A stretch of 17,294 nucleotides of DNA from CAZIWJ01 sp964542855 (GTDB lineage Bacteria > Bacteroidota > Bacteroidia > Cytophagales > Cyclobacteriaceae), in contig CAZIWJ010000058.1 of the NCBI GenBank assembly GCA_964542855.1, forward strand, positions 1 to 17,294, read 5' to 3'. Numbering within the stretch: position 1 is the first letter of the stretch; each line of letters begins with the position of its first letter. A program made the position numbers and the translations under genes. This document shows positions 8,801-15,601 of the stretch, one piece after another. The notes below the pieces were generated by a model. The model saw only the letters and a list, made by a program, of their open reading frames with translations, did not search any database and was not told where the DNA came from.

Positions 8801-8877
8801 AAGACACTTTACGGGTTCCCGTTGAGCCCGGACGAGTGAACGAAGCGCCTGCTGATACGACCACCATTAAACCTTGA
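5812..8877 (+). CDS. Large secreted tetratricopeptide-repeat protein
   Basis: A 1021-residue protein with an N-terminal signal peptide: Arg6, then a hydrophobic run LIFLLMMGG, with a likely cleavage after VKA (residue 23) before QG. No lipobox is present, so it should be soluble or peripheral in the periplasm, or associated with the outer membrane. From about residue 28 to 980 it is nearly all TPR-type helix pairs, recognisable by repeated patterns such as YYLGILAVQQQQFERAKKYF, AYFHRGQVEFEAGYNEAAIRYF and YNAAKNLYFNQQYEQAIESF. The last 30 or so residues are a Pro/Thr/Glu-rich tail. It has no enzyme motif I recognise. TPR arrays of this kind act as protein-binding scaffolds, for example in envelope assembly (inference). 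It sits between holA and nadD with gaps of 6 and 4 bases. Confidence 0.9.
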   Translation: MLQTYRVYLIFLLMMGGLQHVKAQGSLRNTGSLFQQGMRQYQLNRYVQARQFLSDYLLNNRQPEQAEEARYYIASSAYRAGDRDAKRLLEQFIAVNSSHRLAGRASFELGVIQFKAGKIEAAVALLQAGTPELLSKKEKLTRNFYLGYGYYQQKKNERAVSYLERVMEESDTVYRNDAAYYLGILAVQQQQFERAKKYFLVAEKAEKYEAVIAPYLCQIYYQQGKYEDLLAFANARPGRMASPAVKLLAGEAQFILGNFTPALQRYEEYTATNSPNRNLLYRMGYAAYAVEKNAKAEEWFQQVAGKQDTIGIYAAYYLGILYVKDNQLKFAANAFQDVLASDREIQPITSEATYQLGKVYLADSRFNEAIRAFNAYQQQQINADRTTEIQELLSEALLKTANYQQALVVLEKSGLPTSKLKNAYQKVSYLRGTELFNAGQYEPAIDRFKKSMQYGNDDTLPYRARYWLAEAQIAIDQPEQALSNYNQVLSGPYIEEKLKALYGKGYVYFNRKQYSDALNLFRKFTSDPEARQLNVYEDATLRLADCYYATKNYRQAVNIYNTVISRNSADADYAMYQKGVVLGLMDRRQEAIRVLTRCIEQFPESTYRNDAYFHRGQVEFEAGYNEAAIRYFTDFLEKFSSGRLPGFALIKRAQAHSNLNQNEKALTDYKALIDRYPKHEVANSALQGIQKASASLNRGTDMFEKYLAKYELANPDAENLAGLRYNAAKNLYFNQQYEQAIESFQQYQENHPQSPDAREADFYIAESFYQLNDSARALNYYREVYQSGETKRKNRVLQRLAELSERENLRNDAIRFYTQLAGEARNQREQNLAWNGLLTNYYERQDLDSAYLYARNLAASNVGSSEAGITGNLFRGRIAYERNNRTEAREAFAAVLEVTNAVQAAEAQFMLGKIKADAGKFEESNDLLFSMGNNFAQYDYWLGRAFLLIADNFLSLKENYQAKVTLQSVIDYSPNEEIVKQATEKIIAVEATLNKQEDTLRVPVEPGRVNEAPADTTTIKP

Positions 8878-8881
8878 AAAA

Positions 8882-9469
8882 TTGAAAGTAGGACTGTTTT
8901 TCGGCTCTTTCAACCCAATACACATGGGCCACCTGATTATTGCTAATACCATGTTAGGCTACACCGACCTGGATCAGATGTGGTTCGTGGTTTCTCCGCA
9001 TAATCCCTTTAAGAACAGAAAATCACTATTACCCGACCTGGACAGGCTGCGAATGGTGGAGCTTGCAATTGAAGATAACTTCGATTTGCGGGCCAGTAAC
9101 ATTGAGTTCGACATGCCGATTCCCAGTTATACCATCGATACCCTAATTCGGTTGGTGGAACGCTATCCGCAGCACAACTTCCGGTTGGTAATTGGAGAAG
9201 ACAACCTCACCCATTTTCACAAGTGGAAAAACTACGAGCAAATTATGGAACTGGCCAGGTTATACGTGTACCCGAGGCCTCATGTGATGGAGAAAAAAAT
9301 TAAGCTGCCGGTTGAAGAGCTATCTGAAATTGTAAAAATTAACGAGGCCCCAATGATAGATATATCGGCTACATTCATCCGAAAATGCGTGAAAAACCAC
9401 ATACCTATCCGGTACCTCGTTCACGACCGGGTAGCCGAATACATCAGTGACCGCAAGCTGTTTTTGTAA
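8882..9469 (+). CDS. nadD: Nicotinate-nucleotide adenylyltransferase, TTG start
   Basis: Transfers the adenylyl group of ATP to nicotinate mononucleotide to form deamido-NAD, a required step in NAD synthesis. The 195 residues fit the family. The nucleotidyltransferase motif GSFNPIHMGH is at 8-17, the substrate-binding region FVVSPHNPFK follows near 36-45, and the C-terminal motif ISATFIRK matches the family ISxTxIR. The start is TTG: the next in-frame ATG is inside the GxFxPxHxGH motif, and upstream to the in-frame stop at 8837 there is no ATG or GTG. The gene follows the TPR gene by 4 bases, so it probably shares the holA transcript. It converges with frr, 20 bases away. Confidence 0.95.
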   Translation: MKVGLFFGSFNPIHMGHLIIANTMLGYTDLDQMWFVVSPHNPFKNRKSLLPDLDRLRMVELAIEDNFDLRASNIEFDMPIPSYTIDTLIRLVERYPQHNFRLVIGEDNLTHFHKWKNYEQIMELARLYVYPRPHVMEKKIKLPVEELSEIVKINEAPMIDISATFIRKCVKNHIPIRYLVHDRVAEYISDRKLFL

Positions 9470-9489
9470 CAGGTTGAAAAAAATAGCGA

Positions 9490-10053
9490 TTAAACCGTCA
9501 TAATATCCTGCTCTTTTTTTTCCAGCAGGTCATCAATTTGTTTGGCGTGGGCATCGGTAAGTTTTTGTACTTCCTCTTCGGCTCCTTTTACTGCATCTTC
9601 CGAAGCGCCTTCCTTTTGCAGCTTCTTTAGCGAGTCATTAATATCCTTGCGGATGTTCCGGATACTGATTTTACCATTTTCCGCTTCATTCTTGGCCTGT
9701 TTTACCAGCTGCTTACGGCGATCTTCAGAAAGGGGAGGAATATTGATACGTATAATATCTCCGTCGTTCTGAGGGTTGAGCCCCAGGTCGGAATTAATAA
9801 TCACCCGTTCAATGTCGCTGATGATTGATTTTTCAAAAGGCTTAATAATTATAGACCGGGGGTCGGGAATGGTTACACTCGAAAGTTGGTTTAGCGGAGT
9901 TAGGGCCCCGTAATAATCTATCCGCAGGCTATCGAAGATTTCAGGAGAAGCTTTGCCGGCCCGGATTTTGTTTAACTCACCCGATGCAAACTTAACTGCT
10001 TTGTCCATTTGTTCTTTGGCCTCTTCCAGATATAGTTCTATTTCTTCTTCCAT
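9490..10053 (-). CDS. frr: Ribosome recycling factor
   Basis: Works with EF-G to split the ribosome from mRNA after termination. The 187 residues match the standard length of about 185. Clear family blocks are LNKIRAGKASPEIFDSLRIDYYG near 27-49, ITIPDPR-like VTIPDPRSIIIKPF near 60-73, and LNPQNDGDIIRINIPPLSEDRRKQL near 91-115, followed by the long helix carrying RNIRKDIND. It lies 16 bases after the pyrH stop in the same direction. pyrH-frr is a very widely conserved pair, so both probably come from the promoter upstream of pyrH. Confidence 0.98.
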   Translation of the reverse strand: MEEEIELYLEEAKEQMDKAVKFASGELNKIRAGKASPEIFDSLRIDYYGALTPLNQLSSVTIPDPRSIIIKPFEKSIISDIERVIINSDLGLNPQNDGDIIRINIPPLSEDRRKQLVKQAKNEAENGKISIRNIRKDINDSLKKLQKEGASEDAVKGAEEEVQKLTDAHAKQIDDLLEKKEQDIMTV

Positions 10054-10069
10054 GGTACTATCGGTCGTA

Positions 10070-10774
10070 TCAATTAATTAAAGTTCCTACTTCTTCCCCT
10101 TTAACCAGGTTATACAGGTTATCGGGTTTGTTCATGTCGAACACAATTATAGGCAAATTATTTTCCTGACAAAGGGTAAAAGCGGTCATATCCATTACGT
10201 TCAGCCCTTTGGAGTAAACTTCACTGTAAGAAATATTTGAATAGCGTTCTGCATCCGGATTTTTTTCAGGGTCGGCGGAATATACGCCATCCACCCGGGT
10301 TCCTTTCAGTACTACCTGCGACTCAATTTCAATGGCTCGCAAGCTGGCGGTAGAATCGGTGGTGAAATAAGGGTTGCCAATACCAGCCCCGAATATTACA
10401 ATTCTTCCTTTTTCCAGGTGCCTTACAGCCCGTCTGCGGATAAACGGTTCGCAAACCTGTTCCATATTAATTCCCGACATGAGCCGGGTATACATGCCCT
10501 CCTGTTCTAGCGCGCTTTGTAGTGCCATACCATTAATTACCGTGGCGAGCATTCCCATGTAGTCGCCCTGCACACGGTCTATGCCCAGGCCTTCACCCTG
10601 AACACCCCGGAAAATATTGCCTCCACCAATAACAATGGCAATTTCAATTCCCAGTTCTTTAACGTGTTTAATTTCTATTGCATATTGCTGCAGTCTTCGG
10701 GCGTCGATGCCAGACTGTTGCTGGCCCATCAGGGCCTCACCACTAAGTTTTAGAAGAATTCGTTTGTACTTCAT
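10070..10774 (-). CDS. pyrH: Uridylate kinase
   Basis: Phosphorylates UMP to UDP with ATP in pyrimidine nucleotide synthesis; bacterial PyrH is a hexamer of the amino-acid kinase fold. It has 234 residues from the ATG at 10774. Motifs seen are KLSGEAL at 9-15, the phosphate loop GGGNIFRG at 50-57, DYMGMLATVIN at 71-81, GAGIGNPYFTTDST at 129-142 for UMP and ATP binding, and VDGVYSADPEKNPDA at 161-175. The frame is open 12 codons further upstream to a TTG at 10810, but that extension overlaps the likely -7 promoter element and MKYKRILLKLSGEAL is the normal N-terminus. It heads the pyrH-frr operon. Confidence 0.97.
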   Translation of the reverse strand: MKYKRILLKLSGEALMGQQQSGIDARRLQQYAIEIKHVKELGIEIAIVIGGGNIFRGVQGEGLGIDRVQGDYMGMLATVINGMALQSALEQEGMYTRLMSGINMEQVCEPFIRRRAVRHLEKGRIVIFGAGIGNPYFTTDSTASLRAIEIESQVVLKGTRVDGVYSADPEKNPDAERYSNISYSEVYSKGLNVMDMTAFTLCQENNLPIIVFDMNKPDNLYNLVKGEEVGTLIN

Positions 10775-10807
10775 AAAAAAACGGGAAAGATTGTAAGGAA
10801 TTGTTAG

Positions 10808-10838
10808 CAAATATAACAGGCTCTTTGATAATTATAAA
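10808..10838 (-). promoter_or_regulatory. Putative Bacteroidota-type promoter of pyrH-frr
   Basis: On the minus strand, TATATTTG (10808-10815) is an exact TAnnTTTG -7 element. A TTTA (10835-10838), three of four bases of the TTTG -33 element, is placed exactly 19 bases upstream. The leader to the pyrH ATG would be about 27 bases. This is the best-formed promoter in the window. The opposite, rightward gene shows no equally clear promoter in the same 107-base gap. Confidence 0.65.
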
Positions 10839-10881
10839 TTATTACCGGATAGCCTGTACTTTATTCACCTTCTTTGTTCGT

Positions 10882-13446
10882 ATGACCAGCAACATTTGCC
10901 AACCTTACCAGTTATTTATTGTTTTTTTAATGGTTTTTACTTTTTCGTGTAAAACCAGCGTACCACCCGTTTCGCCGCCTGACCTGCCGGAGGAACCCGT
11001 TGAGAAAACCCGGCAGGAACCGGAAATATACGTGTCTCCGTATCTCGAGTACCAGGAATCTGAACCCAGAACTCACGACCTGCTTCATACCCGGCTCGAT
11101 ATTTCCTTTGATTTCAACCAGCACCGGGTGTTGGGAAAGGCATACCTCGAACTGCAACCCTACTTTTATCCGCAGCAAAAGGTTCAACTCGATGCCAGGC
11201 AAATGATTATTAACCGGGTGGTAAAAAGAAATGGGGAACAGGCTGATACCCTGATGTTTTCGTACGACAACGAAGTGATTTCTGTAGATCTGGGCAGAAA
11301 GTATGAAAAAGGCGAAAGCTATTTCCTGGAAATAGACTACATCGCACGTCCCGACCGGGTGGGTAAAATACTAGGCGAAGAGGGAAATGAAAACCAGGGG
11401 TTGTATTTTATTAATACCGATTCGATTTACCAGCAGTATGACTTTCACCCCGATTACCCGGTACAGGTATGGACGCAGGGGGAAACATCTTATAATTCGG
11501 CCTGGTTTCCCACTATAGATCACCCCAACGAGCGCTGTACCCAGGAAATGTACATCACAGTTCCCGAAAAATTCTCCACGCTTTCCAACGGCCGTCTGGT
11601 TTCTTCAAATACCAGTAAGGGGATGCGTACTGATTACTGGAAAATGGAACAGGAACACGCGCCTTACCTGTTTATGCTGGCAGTAGGAAAGTATTCGGTT
11701 ACCCGCAATGAATGGGAGGGAGTTCCGCTACACTATTATGTGGAAGAAGCTTACGCTGGTGATGCAGAAGCTATTTTCGGTGAAACCCCGAGAATGATGG
11801 AACTGTTTACTGAGCTTTTTGGTATCAAATACCCCTGGGGGAAGTATGCGCAGGTGCCCGTTCGGGAGTTTATATCGGGTGCTATGGAAAATACAACCGC
11901 AACGGTTTTCTTCGAGGAAATTCAACGAACGGCCAACCAGATAAAAGATTACCAGTACGATGACATCATTGCCCACGAACTGGCACACCACTGGTTCGGA
12001 AACTACGTAACCTGCGAATCCTGGGCCAACCTCACACTAAACGAGGCGTTGGCGAGTTACAGCGAATACCTCTGGGCTGAGCACCGGTACGGAAAAACGA
12101 GGGCTTCCATGATTTTGTGGGATCAGCACCAGGAGTACTTTGAAGAGGCTGTCCGGAAGAAAAAACCGCTAATCCGCTACAACTACAAGGATGAAGAAGA
12201 CCTCTTCGATGCCCATTCGTACCAGAAAGGGTCGGCGGTACTGCACATGCTCCGGCATTACCTTGGTGATGAAGCTTTCTTTGAAGGATTACAATTTTAC
12301 CTGAAAAAAAACGCGTTGCAGTCGGTTGAAGTTGATGAACTGAGGCTGGCTTTTGAGTCGGTGAGCGGACTGGATTTAAACTGGTTTTTTAACCAGTGGT
12401 TCCTCACTCCCGGCCACCCGTTGCTCCAGGTAATCGAGTACTACGAGGAGGGTAACCTGTACCTTGAAATTACCCAGACCCAGGACGTAGAAGAGTCCGG
12501 TATTTATTATATACCCCTGAAAATAGCCGCCCTGCACGGGGATGACGTACAGTATTACTCGATTACCCTGACGCAATCGGAAGAAATTTTTTCCTTTGAG
12601 ATGGATAAATCGCCCGATGCGGTGATTATTGACCCTGACGCCCAGTTATTAACTGAAATTAATTATCCCCGCCCTGATAGCAGTTATCGTTACCAGTACT
12701 ACCATGCCGAGTCGTACCAGCACCGCCAGGAAGCGATTAGCCATTTCAGCACGGTAGACAGTTTAACAAATGAAACTGAACTATTCATAGCTGCACTGAA
12801 TGATTCTTCCTGGTATATACGCCAGGAAGCAGTGAGAACGTTAAGCAGGTACACCGGAAACCGTTCTGGCGAAGTACGGGAAGCACTGGAACAAACATTT
12901 AAAAACGACCCGGCAGCCCTGGTTCGTGCTGATGCACTACTGGCTATTGTAAATCAGCAAGGCTACCAGGAAAACCTGGTTACTACAGGGCTAAACGATT
13001 CGGCTTACAGCGTACAGGGAGCTGCCCTTTTTTCCCTGCAGCGTTCGCCGGGCTTCAGCAGCTTGAAAAGAATTGAAGAATATGAACGGGCAACCGATGT
13101 GAACCTGGTTATACCTGTAGCGGAGTACTACGTTACGAACAACACGGCGAAGAAAAATACCTGGTTCGAAGCCAAAATGAAGGAAGTTAATTACTCCGTT
13201 TTATATTACTTGCTAAACTATTACGGGCAGTACCTGCTAAACAATCCTGAAATTCAGGAATCTGGGATTTCCCGGATGTTTACCTACGCTGAACATTACC
13301 CGAGGCAAAGCATACGGCTCATCGCGTTTCGAACCCTGCAACTGTTCAGCGAGCGGCCAGAAGTAGCGATTCGGCTGCAGAAAATTATTGACCAAGAGGA
13401 AGACCCTGCGTTTAAAAAGCGCTTACAGCAGGCTGGTACTTTTTAA
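10882..13446 (+). CDS. M1-family metallo-aminopeptidase, lipoprotein, with HEAT-like C-terminus
   Basis: A zinc aminopeptidase of the gluzincin M1 family that removes N-terminal residues from peptides. The exopeptidase motif GAMEN is at 333-337. The zinc site HELAHH at 365-370 is followed by the third ligand Glu388 in LNEALASY, giving the HEXXH-18-E pattern, so it should be active. From the ATG at 10882 the protein has 854 residues and begins with a hydrophobic segment (LFIVFLMVFTFSC) ending in a lipobox-like Cys23. It is therefore probably a lipoprotein on the periplasmic or outer-membrane side. The frame is open back to 10801, but the longer start would bury the signal peptide. Residues from about 627 on contain HEAT-like helical repeats (for example DSSWYIRQEAVRTLSR). 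Its role in peptide scavenging is inference. Confidence 0.93.
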   Translation: MTSNICQPYQLFIVFLMVFTFSCKTSVPPVSPPDLPEEPVEKTRQEPEIYVSPYLEYQESEPRTHDLLHTRLDISFDFNQHRVLGKAYLELQPYFYPQQKVQLDARQMIINRVVKRNGEQADTLMFSYDNEVISVDLGRKYEKGESYFLEIDYIARPDRVGKILGEEGNENQGLYFINTDSIYQQYDFHPDYPVQVWTQGETSYNSAWFPTIDHPNERCTQEMYITVPEKFSTLSNGRLVSSNTSKGMRTDYWKMEQEHAPYLFMLAVGKYSVTRNEWEGVPLHYYVEEAYAGDAEAIFGETPRMMELFTELFGIKYPWGKYAQVPVREFISGAMENTTATVFFEEIQRTANQIKDYQYDDIIAHELAHHWFGNYVTCESWANLTLNEALASYSEYLWAEHRYGKTRASMILWDQHQEYFEEAVRKKKPLIRYNYKDEEDLFDAHSYQKGSAVLHMLRHYLGDEAFFEGLQFYLKKNALQSVEVDELRLAFESVSGLDLNWFFNQWFLTPGHPLLQVIEYYEEGNLYLEITQTQDVEESGIYYIPLKIAALHGDDVQYYSITLTQSEEIFSFEMDKSPDAVIIDPDAQLLTEINYPRPDSSYRYQYYHAESYQHRQEAISHFSTVDSLTNETELFIAALNDSSWYIRQEAVRTLSRYTGNRSGEVREALEQTFKNDPAALVRADALLAIVNQQGYQENLVTTGLNDSAYSVQGAALFSLQRSPGFSSLKRIEEYERATDVNLVIPVAEYYVTNNTAKKNTWFEAKMKEVNYSVLYYLLNYYGQYLLNNPEIQESGISRMFTYAEHYPRQSIRLIAFRTLQLFSERPEVAIRLQKIIDQEEDPAFKKRLQQAGTF

Positions 13447-13943
13447 CGCTGGCCGAGAAACGGTTTCCATTCATCCCTGATTGTACCGGAAAAGTTACGC
13501 AGAAACATGACGTATGATGGCTTAAAAGGCTTATACTGAAGGGCAAGACCCACTTCTTCCGGTTTTGCGTCTCCTTTTTTGGCGTTACAGGCCTGGCAGG
13601 CAGTAACCAGGTTGGTCCACGAAGTTTTACCCCCCTTCGAACGGGGTACCACATGGTCCAGAGTAAGGTCTTTGGGTGATCCGCAGTACTGACAGCTAAA
13701 AGAATCGCGCTTAAAAATATTATGACGGGTAAGTACAACCCCCCGATAGGGCAGGTTAATGTAACGATTGAGGCGCACTACAGAAGGCATAGGAAATTGT
13801 CGGTTAACGGTTGGAATGCAATCTCCGTCAACAGCAGTAAGCAATTCAGCTTTGTTCAAAAAGACCAGGATAAACGCCTTTTCCATACTGCATATAGAAA
13901 GTGGGCTGTAATCCTGATTAAGTAAGAGTACAGGGTTGCTCAT
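13443..13943 (-). CDS. HNH endonuclease domain protein
   Basis: A 166-residue protein with a zinc-supported HNH nuclease fold. The first zinc pair is C84-x2-C87 (CQYCG), and the catalytic block is LDHVVPRSKGG with Asp96-His97. A conserved Asn111 follows (TNLVTACQACN), then the second zinc pair C116-x2-C119 with Asn120, and KKG at 122-124. All metal and catalytic positions appear intact. The N-terminal 75 residues (VLLLNQDYSPLSICSMEKAF) are a conserved region typical of stand-alone HNH proteins in Bacteroidota and other phyla. No methyltransferase, intron or phage gene is adjacent, so nothing marks it as a restriction or homing enzyme; its biological role is not known to me. Its stop codon overlaps that of the convergent aminopeptidase gene. 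Confidence 0.9.
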   Translation of the reverse strand: MSNPVLLLNQDYSPLSICSMEKAFILVFLNKAELLTAVDGDCIPTVNRQFPMPSVVRLNRYINLPYRGVVLTRHNIFKRDSFSCQYCGSPKDLTLDHVVPRSKGGKTSWTNLVTACQACNAKKGDAKPEEVGLALQYKPFKPSYVMFLRNFSGTIRDEWKPFLGQR

Positions 13944-13978
13944 TTCCCCAGTCGGTTAATCGTATGGCATTAATATGC

Positions 13979-14006
13979 TTCAATGGGTAATCAGTAAACC
14001 ATTGAA
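13979..14006. repeat. Perfect 8-bp inverted repeat upstream of the HNH gene
   Basis: TTCAATGG (13979-13986) and CCATTGAA (13999-14006) flank a 12-base centre, 36 bases upstream of the HNH start codon and 77 bases downstream of the smpB stop. No T-run follows on the minus strand, so a terminator for smpB is unlikely. It could be an operator or an RNA hairpin in the HNH leader. The rest of the gap (13944-14082) holds no clear promoter or RNA gene. Confidence 0.4.
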
Positions 14007-14082
14007 ATTACGAATCAGTTGCAAACTATAAAAGAATTTTGGGAAATGATGCAGTAAATAAGCTGAAGCAAAGGGGTAATTA

Positions 14083-14535
14083 CTAAAATTTCATATTCTT
14101 CAAAGCCCTTTCGGTATCCTTCTTTTTCAGGCTTTCCCGTTTGTCGTAAAGTTTCTTACCTCTGGCCAATGCGATGTTCAGTTTAGCCAGCCCCCGCTTA
14201 CTGATAAACAACCGGGTGGGTACAATGGTAAGGCCTTTATCGATACCTTTGGTTTCCAGTTTCTCTAGCTCTTTTTTATTCAACAGCAGCTTTCTTCGCC
14301 GGGTCGGTTCATGGTTGTAATAGGAGGCCTGTTTGTAGGGAGTAATATTCATCTGGATCACGTAAAGCTCTCCATTGTCGAATACACAGTAGGCTTCCTG
14401 CAGGCTGGCTTTTCCTTCGCGGATCGATTTTACTTCGGTGCCTTTCAGGACCAGGCCAGCCGTAAAACTTTCCAACAAATGAAATTCATAGCTGGCTTTA
14501 CGGTTTTTTATTGCAATAGTGGGTTTATCAGACAT
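14083..14535 (-). CDS. smpB: SsrA-binding protein SmpB
   Basis: Binds tmRNA and brings it to ribosomes stalled on broken mRNA (trans-translation). The 150 residues are the normal size. The OB-fold core shows LVLKGTEVKSIREGKASLQEAY near 28-49, the HEPTRRRKLLL block near 75-85, and ALARGKKLYDKRESLKKKD near 122-140. It ends with the basic tail that lies in the mRNA channel. The gene starts 2 bases after the tsaD stop, so it is very probably translated from the same message. The tmRNA gene itself (ssrA) is not in this window. Confidence 0.97.
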   Translation of the reverse strand: MSDKPTIAIKNRKASYEFHLLESFTAGLVLKGTEVKSIREGKASLQEAYCVFDNGELYVIQMNITPYKQASYYNHEPTRRRKLLLNKKELEKLETKGIDKGLTIVPTRLFISKRGLAKLNIALARGKKLYDKRESLKKKDTERALKNMKF

Positions 14536-14537
14536 AT

Positions 14538-15587
14538 TTACCAGGTTAATCGGGCTGCACTACTGGTTGCAAGGCTACTTCTTTCCCCGTTTTCGTGAAA
14601 TAAAGCTCCGGCAACCGCAATCATGGCCGCGTTATCGGTTGTATATTCAAACTCAGGAATGTAAACTTCCCAGTTATCGGTACGGATTTTTTCCAGCATT
14701 GATGCCCGCAACAGGCTATTGGCCGATACCCCGCCGGCAATAGCCACCTGCTGAATGCCGGTTTCATTTACCGCATGCTGTAATTTATCCATGAGCATTT
14801 TTACGAGTGTGTACTGGATGCTGGCACAAATGTCGTGCAGGTTTTCTGCAACAAAGTTTTTGTGCTGCTTTTCCTGCTTTTGAATAAAATAAAGGAACGC
14901 GGTTTTGATCCCGCTGAAAGAAAAATCCAGTCCCGGCATACCGGTAACCGGAAAACTAAAAGCACTGGCATCGCCTGATTGGGCGTAGCGATCAACCAGC
15001 GGTCCACCGGGGTATGGAAGGTTTATGATTTTGGCGGCTTTATCGAAGGCCTCACCCACTGCGTCATCCTGGGTTTGGCCCAGTATTTCCATGTTAACGG
15101 GGCTGTTAACTCTTACAATTTGGGTATGCCCACCGCTAACCGTTAGGCAGAGAAAAGGAAAAGTAGGTTGGGGAGCGCTGATAAAGTGGGCCATAACGTG
15201 TGCTTTCATATGATGCACGCCCATTAAAGGAATGTTCAGGCTGTAGGCCAGCGATTTGGCAAAAGAAGATCCGACCAATAAAGCACCCATTAACCCGGGG
15301 CCCCGGGTAAAAGAAATTAAATCCAGATCGGTTTTTGCTATATTTGCCTGATGAATGGCCTGCTGAACAACAGGCACGATGTTTTCCTGATGAGCCCTGG
15401 AGGCCAGTTCCGGAACTACACCGCCGTAACTGGCGTGGATTTGCTGCGTGGCTACGATGTTGCTCCGTACGGAAAACACCGGTAAGTTACTGCCGTTTAA
15501 CTGGTTATAACCAATAACAGCGGCAGCAGTTTCATCGCACGACGACTCAATACCTAATACAAGTTGTTCGTTACTTTTAGATTGCAT
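14538..15587 (-). CDS. tsaD: tRNA N6-threonylcarbamoyladenosine transferase TsaD
   Basis: Transfers the threonylcarbamoyl group from its adenylate to A37 of tRNAs reading ANN codons, working with TsaB and TsaE. It has 349 residues from the ATG at 15587. Family motifs are GIESSCDETAAAV at 12-24, the metal site HHMKAHVMAH (His126, His130, with His134 near), SGGHTQ at 151-156, DDAVGEAFDKAAK at 174-186, and DNAAMIA near the C-terminus. The frame is open a further 48 codons to 15731, but that part runs antisense to the tamB start and does not resemble TsaD. An exact -7 element at 15610-15617 places the transcript start near 15603, which supports the ATG at 15587 over the one at 15602. It is followed by smpB after 2 bases. 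Confidence 0.97.
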   Translation of the reverse strand: MQSKSNEQLVLGIESSCDETAAAVIGYNQLNGSNLPVFSVRSNIVATQQIHASYGGVVPELASRAHQENIVPVVQQAIHQANIAKTDLDLISFTRGPGLMGALLVGSSFAKSLAYSLNIPLMGVHHMKAHVMAHFISAPQPTFPFLCLTVSGGHTQIVRVNSPVNMEILGQTQDDAVGEAFDKAAKIINLPYPGGPLVDRYAQSGDASAFSFPVTGMPGLDFSFSGIKTAFLYFIQKQEKQHKNFVAENLHDICASIQYTLVKMLMDKLQHAVNETGIQQVAIAGGVSANSLLRASMLEKIRTDNWEVYIPEFEYTTDNAAMIAVAGALFHENGERSSLATSSAARLTW

Positions 15588-15601
15588 GACTTTTTTTGGC
15601 A

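Noticed and set aside
5812..8877. DNA tandem repeats in the TPR gene
   Set aside because: The repetition is at the level of protein helices; the DNA of successive units is too diverged to be called a repeat array.
9454..9476. Stem at the nadD stop as a terminator
   Set aside because: The stem is only 5 bp plus 3 bp with a mismatch, and A residues rather than T residues follow on the plus strand.
14020..14030. Minus-strand TAGTTTG as a -7 element for the HNH gene
   Set aside because: It has one base too few between TA and TTTG, and no -33 partner is seen.
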